Part shown: piece by piece, positions 42,331 to 52,505 of the stretch | Layout of the letters: each line of letters begins with the position of its first letter | Position numbering within the stretch: the stretch's first letter is position 1 | Source of the DNA: an uncultured Bacteroidia bacterium | Lineage (GTDB): Bacteria > Bacteroidota > Bacteroidia > NS11-12g > UBA9320 | DNA length: 64,000 bases | Assembly: GCA_943787465.1 (NCBI GenBank) | Contig: CALSMN010000005.1 | Span: 62,001-126,000 of the forward strand | Direction: 5' to 3' | Translations under genes and position numbers: made by a program | The notes under the pieces: model-generated | What the model was told of the DNA's origin: nothing | Seen by the model: only the letters and a program-made list of their open reading frames with translations | Database searches by the model: none

Positions 42331-44248
42331 AATATCAGCGTATGTAATCTGTTTATTAATTTTTACTTTACACTCTTGTGTATCTATACCCAATGCTTTG
42401 GGACAAGAAAGAATAACCAAAAAAGCTCAATCTTTATTTGATGAAGGTTTAAAATACCAAGGATATGGCGAATACAAACAAGCCATTCTTCTTTTTCAAG
42501 AAGCTATAAAAAAAGCACCTGGTTTTCTGAATGCGTATGACGCACTAGCCAATACCTACCAAAAAAATAATCAAATGAATGAAGCTAAGAATACGTATTT
42601 ACAGCTTATTAATCTGAAACCAGATCACTTTTTTGGACTGTATGAGTTAGGCCATGTATTTTTTGAACTCAGCAATCTAGATAGCTCCGCCCTATATTAT
42701 AAACTTTTTCTAGACATCAATAAATCAAATGACAAATATGCAAAACAAGCAGAATTAAATCTTATCAATATTAGCTTTTCAAAAGCTGCCATGGAGAACC
42801 CTGTAGATGTAACACCAATAAATTTGGGTCCTTCAATCAATACATCCGAACAAGAATACTCGCCAGCATTTGCCATTGACGAAAAAACAATATACATCAC
42901 AAGAAGAATAGGTGACTTATCCGATACCAGACCCAATGAAGATATTTATTATTCTAAGAAAATAGATGGCAATTGGCAAAAAATACAAAGCATTGGACCT
43001 CCCGTAAATACGATTGAAAATGAGGGTGCATTTAGTGTTTCATCAGATGGCAATTACATTTTTTTTACATCGTGTAGTCGGTCAGGTGGGAAAGGTCAGT
43101 GTGATTTATGGATTACCATTCAAAAAAATAATACCTGGTCTGAACCATTAAACCTTCAGTCTCCTATAAATACTAAATATTGGGAATCACAACCCAGTAT
43201 ATCTTCAGATGGTAAAACCCTATTTTTTACAAGTGATAGACCGGGCGGTTACGGAGGTACTGATATCTGGATGGCTATATTTGGTGAAAATGGCTGGTCT
43301 GAACCTGTAAATCTTGGTCCCAACATCAATACCTCTAAAGACGAACAATTTCCTTTTATACATGCAGATAATCAAACCTTATATTTTAGTTCTGAGGGGC
43401 ATCCTGGTATGGGAAAAAGTGATTTGTTTGTTTCCTACAAAACGGCTGATAATACTTGGGAAGAACCAATTAATCTTGGTTATCCCATCAATTCCAATGG
43501 ATTTGATTGGAATTTGATCGTATCAAGAGATGGAAAGACTGCATACTATAGTAGCGATAAGATAGAAGGCAACGGAGGCCTAGATATATATACATTTGAA
43601 TTACCTGAATTCATTCGTGCCAAACAAGTTGGATACTTAAAAGGATTAGTAAGAGATGCGAAGACAAAAAATCCACTGAGTGCGAGTATAGAACTTACTC
43701 CCTTGCGAGGGATTAATCTTCCCATAGTAACCTATGCTGAGGATAATGATGGAGTATTTTTAGTCCCTTTAAAATCCAACATGCAGTATGCTTTAACCAT
43801 CGATAAAAAAGGATATCTTTTTCATTCTGAAAGCTTTAATATGCCTCAAGTCATAAGCGGTGAACCCATAGAGATTTATATCGACTTAGAAAAAATTGAA
43901 ATTGGAAACAGTGTTGTACTTAATAATATATTTTTTGATACGGATAAATATGATCTTAAAAAAGAAAGCATGCAAGAATTGGATAAGTTGCTACAATTTT
44001 TAAAGAATAATGTAACGACACAAATTGAAATCAGTGGCCATACCGATAATCTTGGAAGTTCAGAACATAATCTTGAGTTGTCACAAAATAGAGCTCAATC
44101 GGTATACAATTACTTAATAAACCATGCCATAGATTCAAATAGAATCCAATTTAAAGGATATGGGGATCAAAAACCAATAGTGCCCAATAACTCTGACGAA
44201 AATCGAGCAAAAAATAGACGTACAGAGTTTAAAATCACACAGATTTAG
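42299..44248 (+). CDS. PorE-like lipoprotein: TPR + PD40 beta-propeller + carboxypeptidase-regulatory-like + OmpA C-terminal domain
   Basis: FDEGLKYQGYGEYKQAILLFQEAIKKAPGFLNAYDALANTY; repeats of DGKTLFFTSDRPGGYGGTDIW; GLVRDAKTKNPLSASIEL; NNIFFDTDKYDLKKESMQELDKL...ISGHTDNLGSSEHNLELSQNRAQSV. Confidence 0.88.
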   Translation: MLKYMNMNGIKISAYVICLLIFTLHSCVSIPNALGQERITKKAQSLFDEGLKYQGYGEYKQAILLFQEAIKKAPGFLNAYDALANTYQKNNQMNEAKNTYLQLINLKPDHFFGLYELGHVFFELSNLDSSALYYKLFLDINKSNDKYAKQAELNLINISFSKAAMENPVDVTPINLGPSINTSEQEYSPAFAIDEKTIYITRRIGDLSDTRPNEDIYYSKKIDGNWQKIQSIGPPVNTIENEGAFSVSSDGNYIFFTSCSRSGGKGQCDLWITIQKNNTWSEPLNLQSPINTKYWESQPSISSDGKTLFFTSDRPGGYGGTDIWMAIFGENGWSEPVNLGPNINTSKDEQFPFIHADNQTLYFSSEGHPGMGKSDLFVSYKTADNTWEEPINLGYPINSNGFDWNLIVSRDGKTAYYSSDKIEGNGGLDIYTFELPEFIRAKQVGYLKGLVRDAKTKNPLSASIELTPLRGINLPIVTYAEDNDGVFLVPLKSNMQYALTIDKKGYLFHSESFNMPQVISGEPIEIYIDLEKIEIGNSVVLNNIFFDTDKYDLKKESMQELDKLLQFLKNNVTTQIEISGHTDNLGSSEHNLELSQNRAQSVYNYLINHAIDSNRIQFKGYGDQKPIVPNNSDENRAKNRRTEFKITQI

Positions 44249-44807
44249 ATTGTATCCAGGAATGGATAATTGAAGCAAAATGGGTGTGCTCTAACTGCTG
44301 AATCTGAGCTTTAAGATTTTCTAAAGTATCTAATTTGTCTCGTATTAAGGTGTATTGAGCGAGTAGTTTACCTTGGTCAAATTCTTCATTTACCTCATGA
44401 ATTGTAATCCCTGAGATTGTTTCCTGATTTTCAATAACCGCTTTATGGACATGATCACCGTACATGTTTTTTCCTCCATACCTGGGAAGAAGACTTGGAT
44501 GTATATTTATTATTTTACCTTGATATTGAGCTACAACCTCCTTCGGTACTAGTTTTAAGAAACCTGCTAAGACTATAAAATCAATTTTTAGCACTTCAAG
44601 TTGTTTTAGAATCTGATCTGCATTCCAGGATGCTTTATCCATATAAAGCCCCTCAATATTATGTTTTTTGGCCACGTCAAAAGCTCCAGCATCTTTCCTA
44701 TTGCATCCTAAATAAATAATTTTACAATCCATTACATTCTTAAAGTAAGATAGAATAACATCAGCATTACTCCCCCCACCAGATGCCCATATAGCAATAT
44801 GTTTCAT
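44235..44807 (-). CDS. purN: Phosphoribosylglycinamide formyltransferase
   Basis: IAIWASGGGSNADVIL, FIVLAGFLKLVPKEVVAQYQGKIINIHPSLLPRYGGKNMYG, GITIHEVNEEFDQGKLL. Confidence 0.95.
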   Translation of the reverse strand: MKHIAIWASGGGSNADVILSYFKNVMDCKIIYLGCNRKDAGAFDVAKKHNIEGLYMDKASWNADQILKQLEVLKIDFIVLAGFLKLVPKEVVAQYQGKIINIHPSLLPRYGGKNMYGDHVHKAVIENQETISGITIHEVNEEFDQGKLLAQYTLIRDKLDTLENLKAQIQQLEHTHFASIIHSWIQSKSV

Positions 44808-45868
44808 TTTATTTTAAGTGTATTCAAAATTATATTCAATTCTTGCATAGATTCACCTTTATTTTCATTAGGATAGAATAAAAAACCTTCTGCAAAAATC
44901 AAACGACTTCGGGATTTATCGACAATCACTTTGATATGTGAGGGTCCTCCCATATAATCACCTGATACATTCCACCAACCATAAATATCAATAGCAGGCC
45001 TGTTTGCATATTGAGATTTCTTAACAGTTGGAACAATTACATCTGAGTACTTCATATAACTACCCTCAATTTCTCCTGGGATATATGTTTTGGTAAAACG
45101 ATTTCTAACGGATAGTAAATGAGATAAGTTTAAATCACTGGTATCCGTAAAAGGACTTTCAAAAAGTAGAATTCCAAATTGTTGTTCTCTGGTGGAACTT
45201 ACTTTACGTAGCCAAATGAACTCGTCATTTTCAATAGCAATTCTGTAAGTCTTGGGTATCTTTAATGCGTAATTATTATTTTTCAATATTCTAGCAAAAT
45301 TTGGATCTTTTGCATAGTCTCTAGTGCCTAATAACTTGGTATAACCTGACATTTGTTGGTGATTCAAAGCTGTTTCAAAGAATTGATTGTCCATTTCTTT
45401 AATTTTGGTCAGCATTCGTTCTCTGTTTTCAGCCAAAACAAAGAATATGTTTTGATTCTTGGCATACAAATCGACTTGCTTTATACCAAGCAGTTTTGGA
45501 TTCTTATTAAACATCTCAGACAGTTTAGCCAACAATGATTGGTCAAAAATCGTAGCCAAGTCATCCAGATGATCTTGAGAAAAAATTACAATTATATGGT
45601 GGTGATTTTTAAAATAACCTTTAAAGAAATGTTGATCAGTATATAAAATTTTAAAGGTAGGTTCACTAGGAGATGGCAGCCCAAGAATAGGTTTTTGAAA
45701 AATGGCATCAAGTGAATTTTTATAATATGCTCTATTGGCAGCATCAGTAACAATGACAATTTCAGAAATCTTCCCACTTGAATCAGGTAACAAGCTGGCT
45801 CTATCATTATCAGACGAACAAGACTGGAGAAATAGAGAAATAAGTAATAAATGAACTATTTTGCACAC
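44804..45868 (-). CDS. DUF4837-family lipoprotein
   Basis: Lipobox LISLFLQSCSSDND; SSGKISEIVIVTD; YDVYGWW-like DIYGWWNVSGDYMGGPSHIKVIVDKSRSRLIFAEGFLFYPNENK. Confidence 0.78.
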   Translation of the reverse strand: MCKIVHLLLISLFLQSCSSDNDRASLLPDSSGKISEIVIVTDAANRAYYKNSLDAIFQKPILGLPSPSEPTFKILYTDQHFFKGYFKNHHHIIVIFSQDHLDDLATIFDQSLLAKLSEMFNKNPKLLGIKQVDLYAKNQNIFFVLAENRERMLTKIKEMDNQFFETALNHQQMSGYTKLLGTRDYAKDPNFARILKNNNYALKIPKTYRIAIENDEFIWLRKVSSTREQQFGILLFESPFTDTSDLNLSHLLSVRNRFTKTYIPGEIEGSYMKYSDVIVPTVKKSQYANRPAIDIYGWWNVSGDYMGGPSHIKVIVDKSRSRLIFAEGFLFYPNENKGESMQELNIILNTLKIK

Positions 45869-45873
45869 AACTC

Positions 45874-47032
45874 TTAATTAGAAACGCGTAATTTTTGATG
45901 GGGGTGTATTACATTTCCTCGGAGATTATTCCAAGACCTTAATTCAGCATTTGATATATCAAATTTTTGAGCAATCAGTTGAATACAATCACCCTTCTTT
46001 ACATAATAGTATCTAGGTTTAGGTCGATTCGCTATTTCGATTCGTAATTGTTCTGCTTTTAGTTCAGATTCTCTAATAATTGTTTCTTGTAATTCATAAA
46101 ACTGATTATACAAATGAGATGGTATGATTAGAAAGTACCCATCATCTTCGTAGGGTATCTCGTTTGACTTTATTTCAGGATTAATTTGGGCTAAATCTTC
46201 TACTGTAATTTCTAGATTTTTGGCAATGACAGAAAAATCTAGCCCTTTTTGACAAAATACTTTCTCTAACGTTAAAAATATCTGAGGAAATAGGTGCAGG
46301 AGTAATGCCATAATGATCATAAAAATTCATCATATAGGTGACAGCAATAAATTTAGGTACATAATTTTGAGTTTCTCTAGGTAAGTAATTGTAAATCCCC
46401 CAAAAATCTCTTTTACCTGAATTTCGCATTGCTTTACGGACATTACCTGGTCCACAGTTATATGCTGCTAAAGCCATATGCCAATCACCATATTGCTTAT
46501 ACATTTGCTGTAAATAGCTACAAGCTGCATGTGTACTTTTTTCTAAAGATCTTCTTTCATCAATTGAGCTATTGATTTCTAAATCAAAAATTCTAGCTGT
46601 AGCAGGCATAAATTGCCAGGGCCCTACTGCTCCCGCATGTGATCCAGCAAATGGATTTAATGCAGATTCAATAACCGATAAATATTTAATTTCCATAGGC
46701 ATGTCGTATGAACTGAGTATTTCTTCATAGATTGGAAATATATATTCAGACATCGTAATCATCGTTTTAAGTTTTGATTGCCAACGAATACCAAAAAAAT
46801 CAATTTGAGATTTCACATAATTATTGTAATCCATTGGGACTTCAAAGTCTTTAGAATTAATGTGACATTTGAAAAGTTCATAATTAACTGGCACTTTATT
46901 ATCTTCAAAGGAAACAATATCAATATTGAAATTTTCTTTTGGTGATGCTGATTTAGATAAAGAATCATCTACATCCGCAAAAGACCAAAAGGGTAATAAA
47001 AATACAATTACAAGAATTCCAAATTTTCGCAT
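45874..47032 (-). pseudogene. MltD-like lytic transglycosylase with LysM domain, split by a single-base frameshift (ORF fragments 46181..47032 and 45874..46320)
   Basis: SLT domain: IKYLSVIESALNPFAGSHAGAVGPWQFMPATARIFDLEINSSIDERRSLEKSTHAACSYLQQMYKQYGDWHMALAAYNCGPGNV; LysM: RYYYVKKGDCIQLIAQKFDISNAELRSWNNLRGNVIHPHQKLRV. Removing one T from TTTTT (46246..46250, + strand) restores ...ESILSKGLDFSVIAKNLEITVEDLAQINPEIK... Confidence 0.8.
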
Positions 47033-47143
47033 ACATTACAAACGTAATTTATAAATAATAATTTTCAGGGTTTGATTATTAACATTTCTTTTGGGTGTTC
47101 ATTTTTATATATAAAATAGTATATTGCGTTATACCTAAATTAT

Positions 47144-48367
47144 ATGAATTCACTTTCAAATCCATCTTTTGGTGACTTAGCTCGTGAAGCATCACTTCAA
47201 CCTCAGGAAAAGCTTGTTCCTATATCCAATGAACATAAATCTCTAAGTATTGGTATACCCAAGGAAACGATTTATCAAGAAAATAGAGTTCCATTATCAC
47301 CCATGTCTGTCCAACTTCTTGTTGAACTCGGTCACTCCGTTCAGTTAGAAACCGGGTGCGGTTTAAAGGCTAATTTCAGCGATCTTGATTATAGTGCTGT
47401 TGGTGGTGAAATCGTTGATGACCCTTCTACCGTATATAAAAATAATATCATTTTGAAGGTTGCGCCTCCTACCGATGAGGAAATAAACCTGATGCAATCT
47501 GGACAAATACTAATTAGTGCGTTGCAATTTGTAAAGACTCAAGATACATTAATAAAAAAATTAATGGCTAAGCATATAACTGCTATTGGTTATGAATTGT
47601 TAAGAGATGACGAAGGAGCATTACCAATAATGAGAAGTATGAGTGAAATTGCTGGACGTGCATCTGTATTAATAGCTACAGAATATTTAAGTAATTTTAA
47701 ATCAGGTAAGGGTGAATTATTTGGAGGTATTCCAGGTATTCAACCGACCAAAGTGGTCATCATAGGTGCAGGTGCTGTAGGTCAATATGCAGCGAAAGCA
47801 GCAATAGGTTTAGGTGCCTCTGTAAAAGTTTTTGATAATAATATTAATAAACTACGCAGAATTGAAAAAAATCTTGGATCTCGAATACATAGCTCAACCA
47901 TCATCCCACAATCACTAGCTAAATCAATTGCCGAATGTGATATTGCTATTGGGGCATTACGAAGTCCAATAGGCTACAGCCCTTGTGTTGTTAGTGACGA
48001 AATGGTAAGTAATATGAGAACTAATTCTATTATTATTGACGTAAGTATTGATCAAGGAGGTTGTTTTGAAACATCGATACCCACCGATCATTTTAATCCA
48101 GTATATGAAAAATATGGTGTATTGCATTACTGTGTTCCAAATATTCCGTCGCGTTACTCAAGAACTGCAAGTTATGCTCTAAGTAATATTTTGACCAATT
48201 TGCTGTTAGATATTTCAGCTGCTGGAGGTCTTAAATCATATTTGATGAATCATGATGGTTTACGTGATGGGACCTATATGTATAAAGGTAAACTTACGAA
48301 CAAGAATATAGCTGAAAGATTCAACCTGACCTGTAGTGAGATAGAATTTTTATTAGCTGGTCTCTAA
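47144..48367 (+). CDS. ald: Alanine dehydrogenase
   Basis: SIGIPKETIYQENRVPLSPMSVQLLVELGHSVQLETG; PTKVVIIGAGAVGQYAAKAAIGLGASVKVFD; SIIIDVSIDQGGCFETS; VPNIPSRYSRTASYALSN. Confidence 0.93.
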   Translation: MNSLSNPSFGDLAREASLQPQEKLVPISNEHKSLSIGIPKETIYQENRVPLSPMSVQLLVELGHSVQLETGCGLKANFSDLDYSAVGGEIVDDPSTVYKNNIILKVAPPTDEEINLMQSGQILISALQFVKTQDTLIKKLMAKHITAIGYELLRDDEGALPIMRSMSEIAGRASVLIATEYLSNFKSGKGELFGGIPGIQPTKVVIIGAGAVGQYAAKAAIGLGASVKVFDNNINKLRRIEKNLGSRIHSSTIIPQSLAKSIAECDIAIGALRSPIGYSPCVVSDEMVSNMRTNSIIIDVSIDQGGCFETSIPTDHFNPVYEKYGVLHYCVPNIPSRYSRTASYALSNILTNLLLDISAAGGLKSYLMNHDGLRDGTYMYKGKLTNKNIAERFNLTCSEIEFLLAGL

Positions 48368-50152
48368 TTATTTCTTTTTAGGTTTGCCAGTATAGGGATC
48401 TACCCCCCTTTTTTTAGCCATATCTTCTAATCTTTTTTGTAACTTAGATTTTTTAATTACAACTTTCTTCTTCTTACTTTCCTGAATTTGAAGATGTAGT
48501 TTTTCTTCATCAATGACATATTTTCTGATCACGAAGTTTTGAATAATGGTTATACAAGTAGATAAAAAATAATAAAAAGATAAAGCTGCTGCATAATTGT
48601 TAAAAAAGCCTAAAAATAAAATTGGCATGACATACATGACTGTTTTCATTGGGCCTACCATCTGACCACTATTTTGACTATTCATATATGTAAATAGCAA
48701 AGTAACTGTGGTCATCATTAGGGTAAATAAACTTATGTGATCACCATAAAAAGGTATAGAGAAGCCATTAGGAAAATCATATATACTATCATAGCTACTT
48801 AAATCTTCTGCCCACCATAGAGATTCTTGTCTAAGCTCAATTGAGGCTGGAAAAAATCGAAACATAGCAAATAGAATCGGCATTTGAATAAGTTGTGGTA
48901 AGCAACCTCCTAATGGACTAACACCTGCCTGTTTGTATAGTTTCATTTGCTCTTGTTGAGCTTTTTGAAGATCACCTTTAGATCTTTCTTTAATCTCATC
49001 TAATTCGGGTTTCAATAACTTCATTTTAGCTGAAGACTTGTAAACCTTATACATAGGGAAAAATAGACCTAATTTGATGATTAGTGTGAGTAATAATATT
49101 ATTAATCCGTAATTAGAAAAATAGTTGTCTAGCCAATTGAATATAGGAATGACAATGCCTTTATTTACCCAACCAAAGATACCCCATCCTAATGGAATAA
49201 TTTTTTGTAGTTCAACCCCTTGGTCTTTTAAAGTCGGATAATGATTAGGTCCAAAGTATATAACCATATTTTCTTTAACCGAATTTGATTCGATTGGAAT
49301 AAAAAAAGTAGCGGATAAATTTTTTACGATAGCGTCATCTTCATTTTCTGGTTCTACCGTAGATATTTCGATTCCGTCTTCTTTGAATCCATCTTTATGA
49401 ATCAAAGTTTGATTAAAAAACTTTTGCTTGAACGAAACCCATTGAACTCCCGTTGATAGTACTTCTTCATCATCGCTAGATTCACTAAGGTTATCGATAT
49501 CGTCATCTGCCAAATATTTATAATAAACGGAGGTTACTGGCCTCTCATCTTTTGCGATTTTTTCAAGATTTTGAATTTCTGAAGACCATTTCAGTTCGGC
49601 AAGTTTATTATTAGAGGCAATAATTTGATCTAAATTTTTAAAATCAACAGCATAATCTATTGCATAGGAATTAGGCTTTAGGATATATGTTTGAATTACT
49701 TCTCCAGACCCTATAGCATAGGAATAAGATATACTACTTTTGCTAGATTTAACAATATTGAATTCACTGTTTAAAGTTTGAATAACTCTACCATTAGATA
49801 AGGGAATGCTATATCCTATCCTCATTTGATTAGAATCAAATAAAATCAAATGTGTGGAGTCATATTTTTTGAAATCTAAAAGATCTACTCTTTTTGGAAC
49901 TCCACCCTTATTCGTAAACTGAACACTCAAAACCTCATTGCTAAGTGTATGTGTGTTTTCAATTATTTGTTCATTTGCTAAATCTGGTTTTTGAGATGAT
50001 ACCATAGTAGTATCAGAGACGGGAGTTTTATCCTCAATAACCTCTTCCTGATTTTGATTTTCTAGTTGCTGAACATTGTCTTTATTAAAAAACCAGAACC
50101 CTAAAAACAAAAAGAAAATTAGAATGTAGCCTATGGTGGAACTTTTTTGCAT
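48368..50152 (-). CDS. yidC: Membrane protein insertase YidC
   Basis: NYGLIILLLTLIIKLGLFFPMYKVYKSSAKMKLLKPELDEIKERSKGD...QAGVSPLGGCLPQLIQMPILFAMFRFFPASIELR. Confidence 0.97.
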   Translation of the reverse strand: MQKSSTIGYILIFFLFLGFWFFNKDNVQQLENQNQEEVIEDKTPVSDTTMVSSQKPDLANEQIIENTHTLSNEVLSVQFTNKGGVPKRVDLLDFKKYDSTHLILFDSNQMRIGYSIPLSNGRVIQTLNSEFNIVKSSKSSISYSYAIGSGEVIQTYILKPNSYAIDYAVDFKNLDQIIASNNKLAELKWSSEIQNLEKIAKDERPVTSVYYKYLADDDIDNLSESSDDEEVLSTGVQWVSFKQKFFNQTLIHKDGFKEDGIEISTVEPENEDDAIVKNLSATFFIPIESNSVKENMVIYFGPNHYPTLKDQGVELQKIIPLGWGIFGWVNKGIVIPIFNWLDNYFSNYGLIILLLTLIIKLGLFFPMYKVYKSSAKMKLLKPELDEIKERSKGDLQKAQQEQMKLYKQAGVSPLGGCLPQLIQMPILFAMFRFFPASIELRQESLWWAEDLSSYDSIYDFPNGFSIPFYGDHISLFTLMMTTVTLLFTYMNSQNSGQMVGPMKTVMYVMPILFLGFFNNYAAALSFYYFLSTCITIIQNFVIRKYVIDEEKLHLQIQESKKKKVVIKKSKLQKRLEDMAKKRGVDPYTGKPKKK

Positions 50153-50204
50153 GTCTTAGTAACTTGGTGTGCAAATTTATACCTATATCTCTAAAATTGA
50201 AGGA

Positions 50205-51431
50205 TTAGGTAATTAACTGTGTGATAAATGAAGAAAGTCTAAGTATAGTACGATTATTTTTTTGTGTGTATTTGTAATCTACTATTTCAGAAGGAAAACG
50301 AATAGATTCGATCAAATCAATGATTGCCTTTTGATTATTAAAATTTTGTATCAAGAATGCCTCACGATTTTTAAAATATTCTACGGTAAATTCTAATAAC
50401 ATGAATGACTTTATTTTGAGAACCATATCATCAAACGTAGAGCATACTTCACATAAATTTTCTAGACCAGAACCTTTAATCATCAATGGATTTACAATTG
50501 CAAATTTCCCTAGATACAAAGCATTGAGCAATTTCAATTTTATTCCAGTATTCTGTGATGTATACAAAACATTGATATGAGCATTTTGAATCAATTGATG
50601 AATTTGATTTGTGTTCAAGTTTGTTTTTAAAGTAATGTTACTATAACTATCACAACATGAAATCAATTCTTTTGGCGGATTATTACCAGCAATATATACA
50701 GGGATAGTGAGTTTTGAAAATACATTTTTCACCAATTCAATAGCTGCTTTGTAGTTTTCTGCCACCGATAAATTGCCATGATATAAAATATAGTCTCCTT
50801 TTTTTTCAACATAACTTAATTTCTCATTACTATGAAATGCTGGTATATATATAGAGTTATTGAATTTTTCATTAAAATACTGTTGGTCGCTTGGACTTAT
50901 AGCAGCGACGACATCAGCATGCTTTAATATATTTTGGTACTTTCTTAGCTTCTCGGCCTCAATCCTAAAAAAATATTTTTTAAAATACCTAATCTCTGAT
51001 TTTTCTAAATGTTTGTAATATGTATGCTCGATATTATGAGTTCGAACAATTTTAAATCGATTGGATAAAGCTGGATGAGTCAGATGAAAAGTACTATGTA
51101 GACCCTCAAAAATGATGGGTGCATTATCTTTTGATAAATTTGATAACAATAACTCATCATTTCGAGAACTGACGATATAGGGTTTGGATCCTATAAATGG
51201 ATTTCTAAATTTTCTACGTGTATAATAGTGAACAGATAAGCTATACTTCTCTAATTCTGTTCTATTTTGCTTTCTACCATAATTATACAAATGTAAAATT
51301 ACATCTACTCCAACTTTGTGAAGGGCTTTTAGTTTATAAAAAATATCAATAACCCCTCCATAGTCAGCAGGATATGGTACATCAAATGCTACAAGATGAA
51401 TGCGTTTATAGTCAAGAGACAATTTTTTCAT
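50205..51431 (-). CDS. Glycosyltransferase (GT1/GT4-like)
   Basis: HLVAFDVPYPADYGGVIDIFYKLKALHKVGVDVILH; FKIVRTHNIEHTYYKHLE; DVVAAISPSDQQYF; YILYHGNLSVAENYKAAIELV. Confidence 0.85.
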   Translation of the reverse strand: MKKLSLDYKRIHLVAFDVPYPADYGGVIDIFYKLKALHKVGVDVILHLYNYGRKQNRTELEKYSLSVHYYTRRKFRNPFIGSKPYIVSSRNDELLLSNLSKDNAPIIFEGLHSTFHLTHPALSNRFKIVRTHNIEHTYYKHLEKSEIRYFKKYFFRIEAEKLRKYQNILKHADVVAAISPSDQQYFNEKFNNSIYIPAFHSNEKLSYVEKKGDYILYHGNLSVAENYKAAIELVKNVFSKLTIPVYIAGNNPPKELISCCDSYSNITLKTNLNTNQIHQLIQNAHINVLYTSQNTGIKLKLLNALYLGKFAIVNPLMIKGSGLENLCEVCSTFDDMVLKIKSFMLLEFTVEYFKNREAFLIQNFNNQKAIIDLIESIRFPSEIVDYKYTQKNNRTILRLSSFITQLIT

Positions 51432-52505
51432 AAATCTTGATTAAGTTGATTTTTTCTTTGTTCCAATTCAATTCTTTTGCTGCAATGATAGTGTTGTCTT
51501 TTAACTCTTTATAAGCATTTTTATTATTGAGAAGCATATTAATTGCATTTGAAATTTTTGTGGGTTGGGCTTCAGAAAGATAACAGCATTTATACGTATC
51601 ATTTATGGCTTTGTATGCTGGAAATCCATTAGTAATTACCGGAACATGAGCTTGAATGTAATCAAAAAACTTATTGCTTAAGGAATAATAATAACTTAGA
51701 CCAAGCTTTTCCATTGAATTATATCCAACAAATGCATTTTGAGTAATCCCTTTAAGCTTATCTGGTTGTAATACTCCCAAAAAAAATATTTTATGACTTA
51801 ATTTATGAATCTCTATTAGCTTTTTTAATTCGTTTTCAATATCTCCTGTACCAGCTATTTTTAGGTGAATAGGAATGTCTTTCATAGCAATTATAAGTGC
51901 TTCAAGTCCTCTGCCTTTGTTTAGAGCACCTTGATAGATGATATAGGGTGTTTCCTCTGATTTAATTTCAAGACTCAATAACGATACTTCCGGACAGTTT
52001 CTAACCACTGCAAATGGCAGTTTATATAATTTTGTGTATATATCGGCAATGGGTTGACTCACAGTGATGGCTGCATCTACTCTGGGGACTAGATAGATTC
52101 AATCCAATTCCATATTTTTTTCTTTAGTGGTCGATGGATTAATTCTGGAACTTCTGTGAAATATTCATGTGAATCATATACAATTTTTTTACCTTTTAAT
52201 TTGGCTGCAAAAAAACCAGCAACCAATGTGTCTAAATCAACAGCATGAACAACATCAAATTCACTACTTAATAATCTATAAAAGAAACGAATATTTAATA
52301 TTAAATAAAATAAAGGGCCCTTATTTATTAAAAAACGAAGACGTACTTGTTTAAAATTTAAATGTTTAGCCTTAGTGTTGAATTTTTTTCGTCCCCACAA
52401 TTCTACATCATAAAAATGAGCTAACGTTGAGCATGTACGAATCATTCTCTGATCATACAACACATCATTTACGACTGTCGCTATTATTCTTGGTTTTTTT
52501 TCCAA
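51412..52505 (-). pseudogene. Glycosyltransferase (GT4-like) split by a one-base deletion (ORF fragments 52089..52505 and 51412..52062)
   Basis: Donor half VVHAVDLDTLVAGFFAAKLKGKKIVYDSHEYFTEVPELIHRPLKKKIWNWIES; the other frame continues LVPRVDAAITVSQPIADIYTKLYKLPFAVVRNCPEV...YIIYQGALNKGRGLEALIIAM. TAG stop at 52089..52091. Confidence 0.82.

Noticed and set aside
50205-52505. Possible surface-polysaccharide biosynthesis island
   Set aside because: Only two glycosyltransferases (one frameshifted) between yidC and recQ; no flippase, polymerase or sugar-nucleotide genes.
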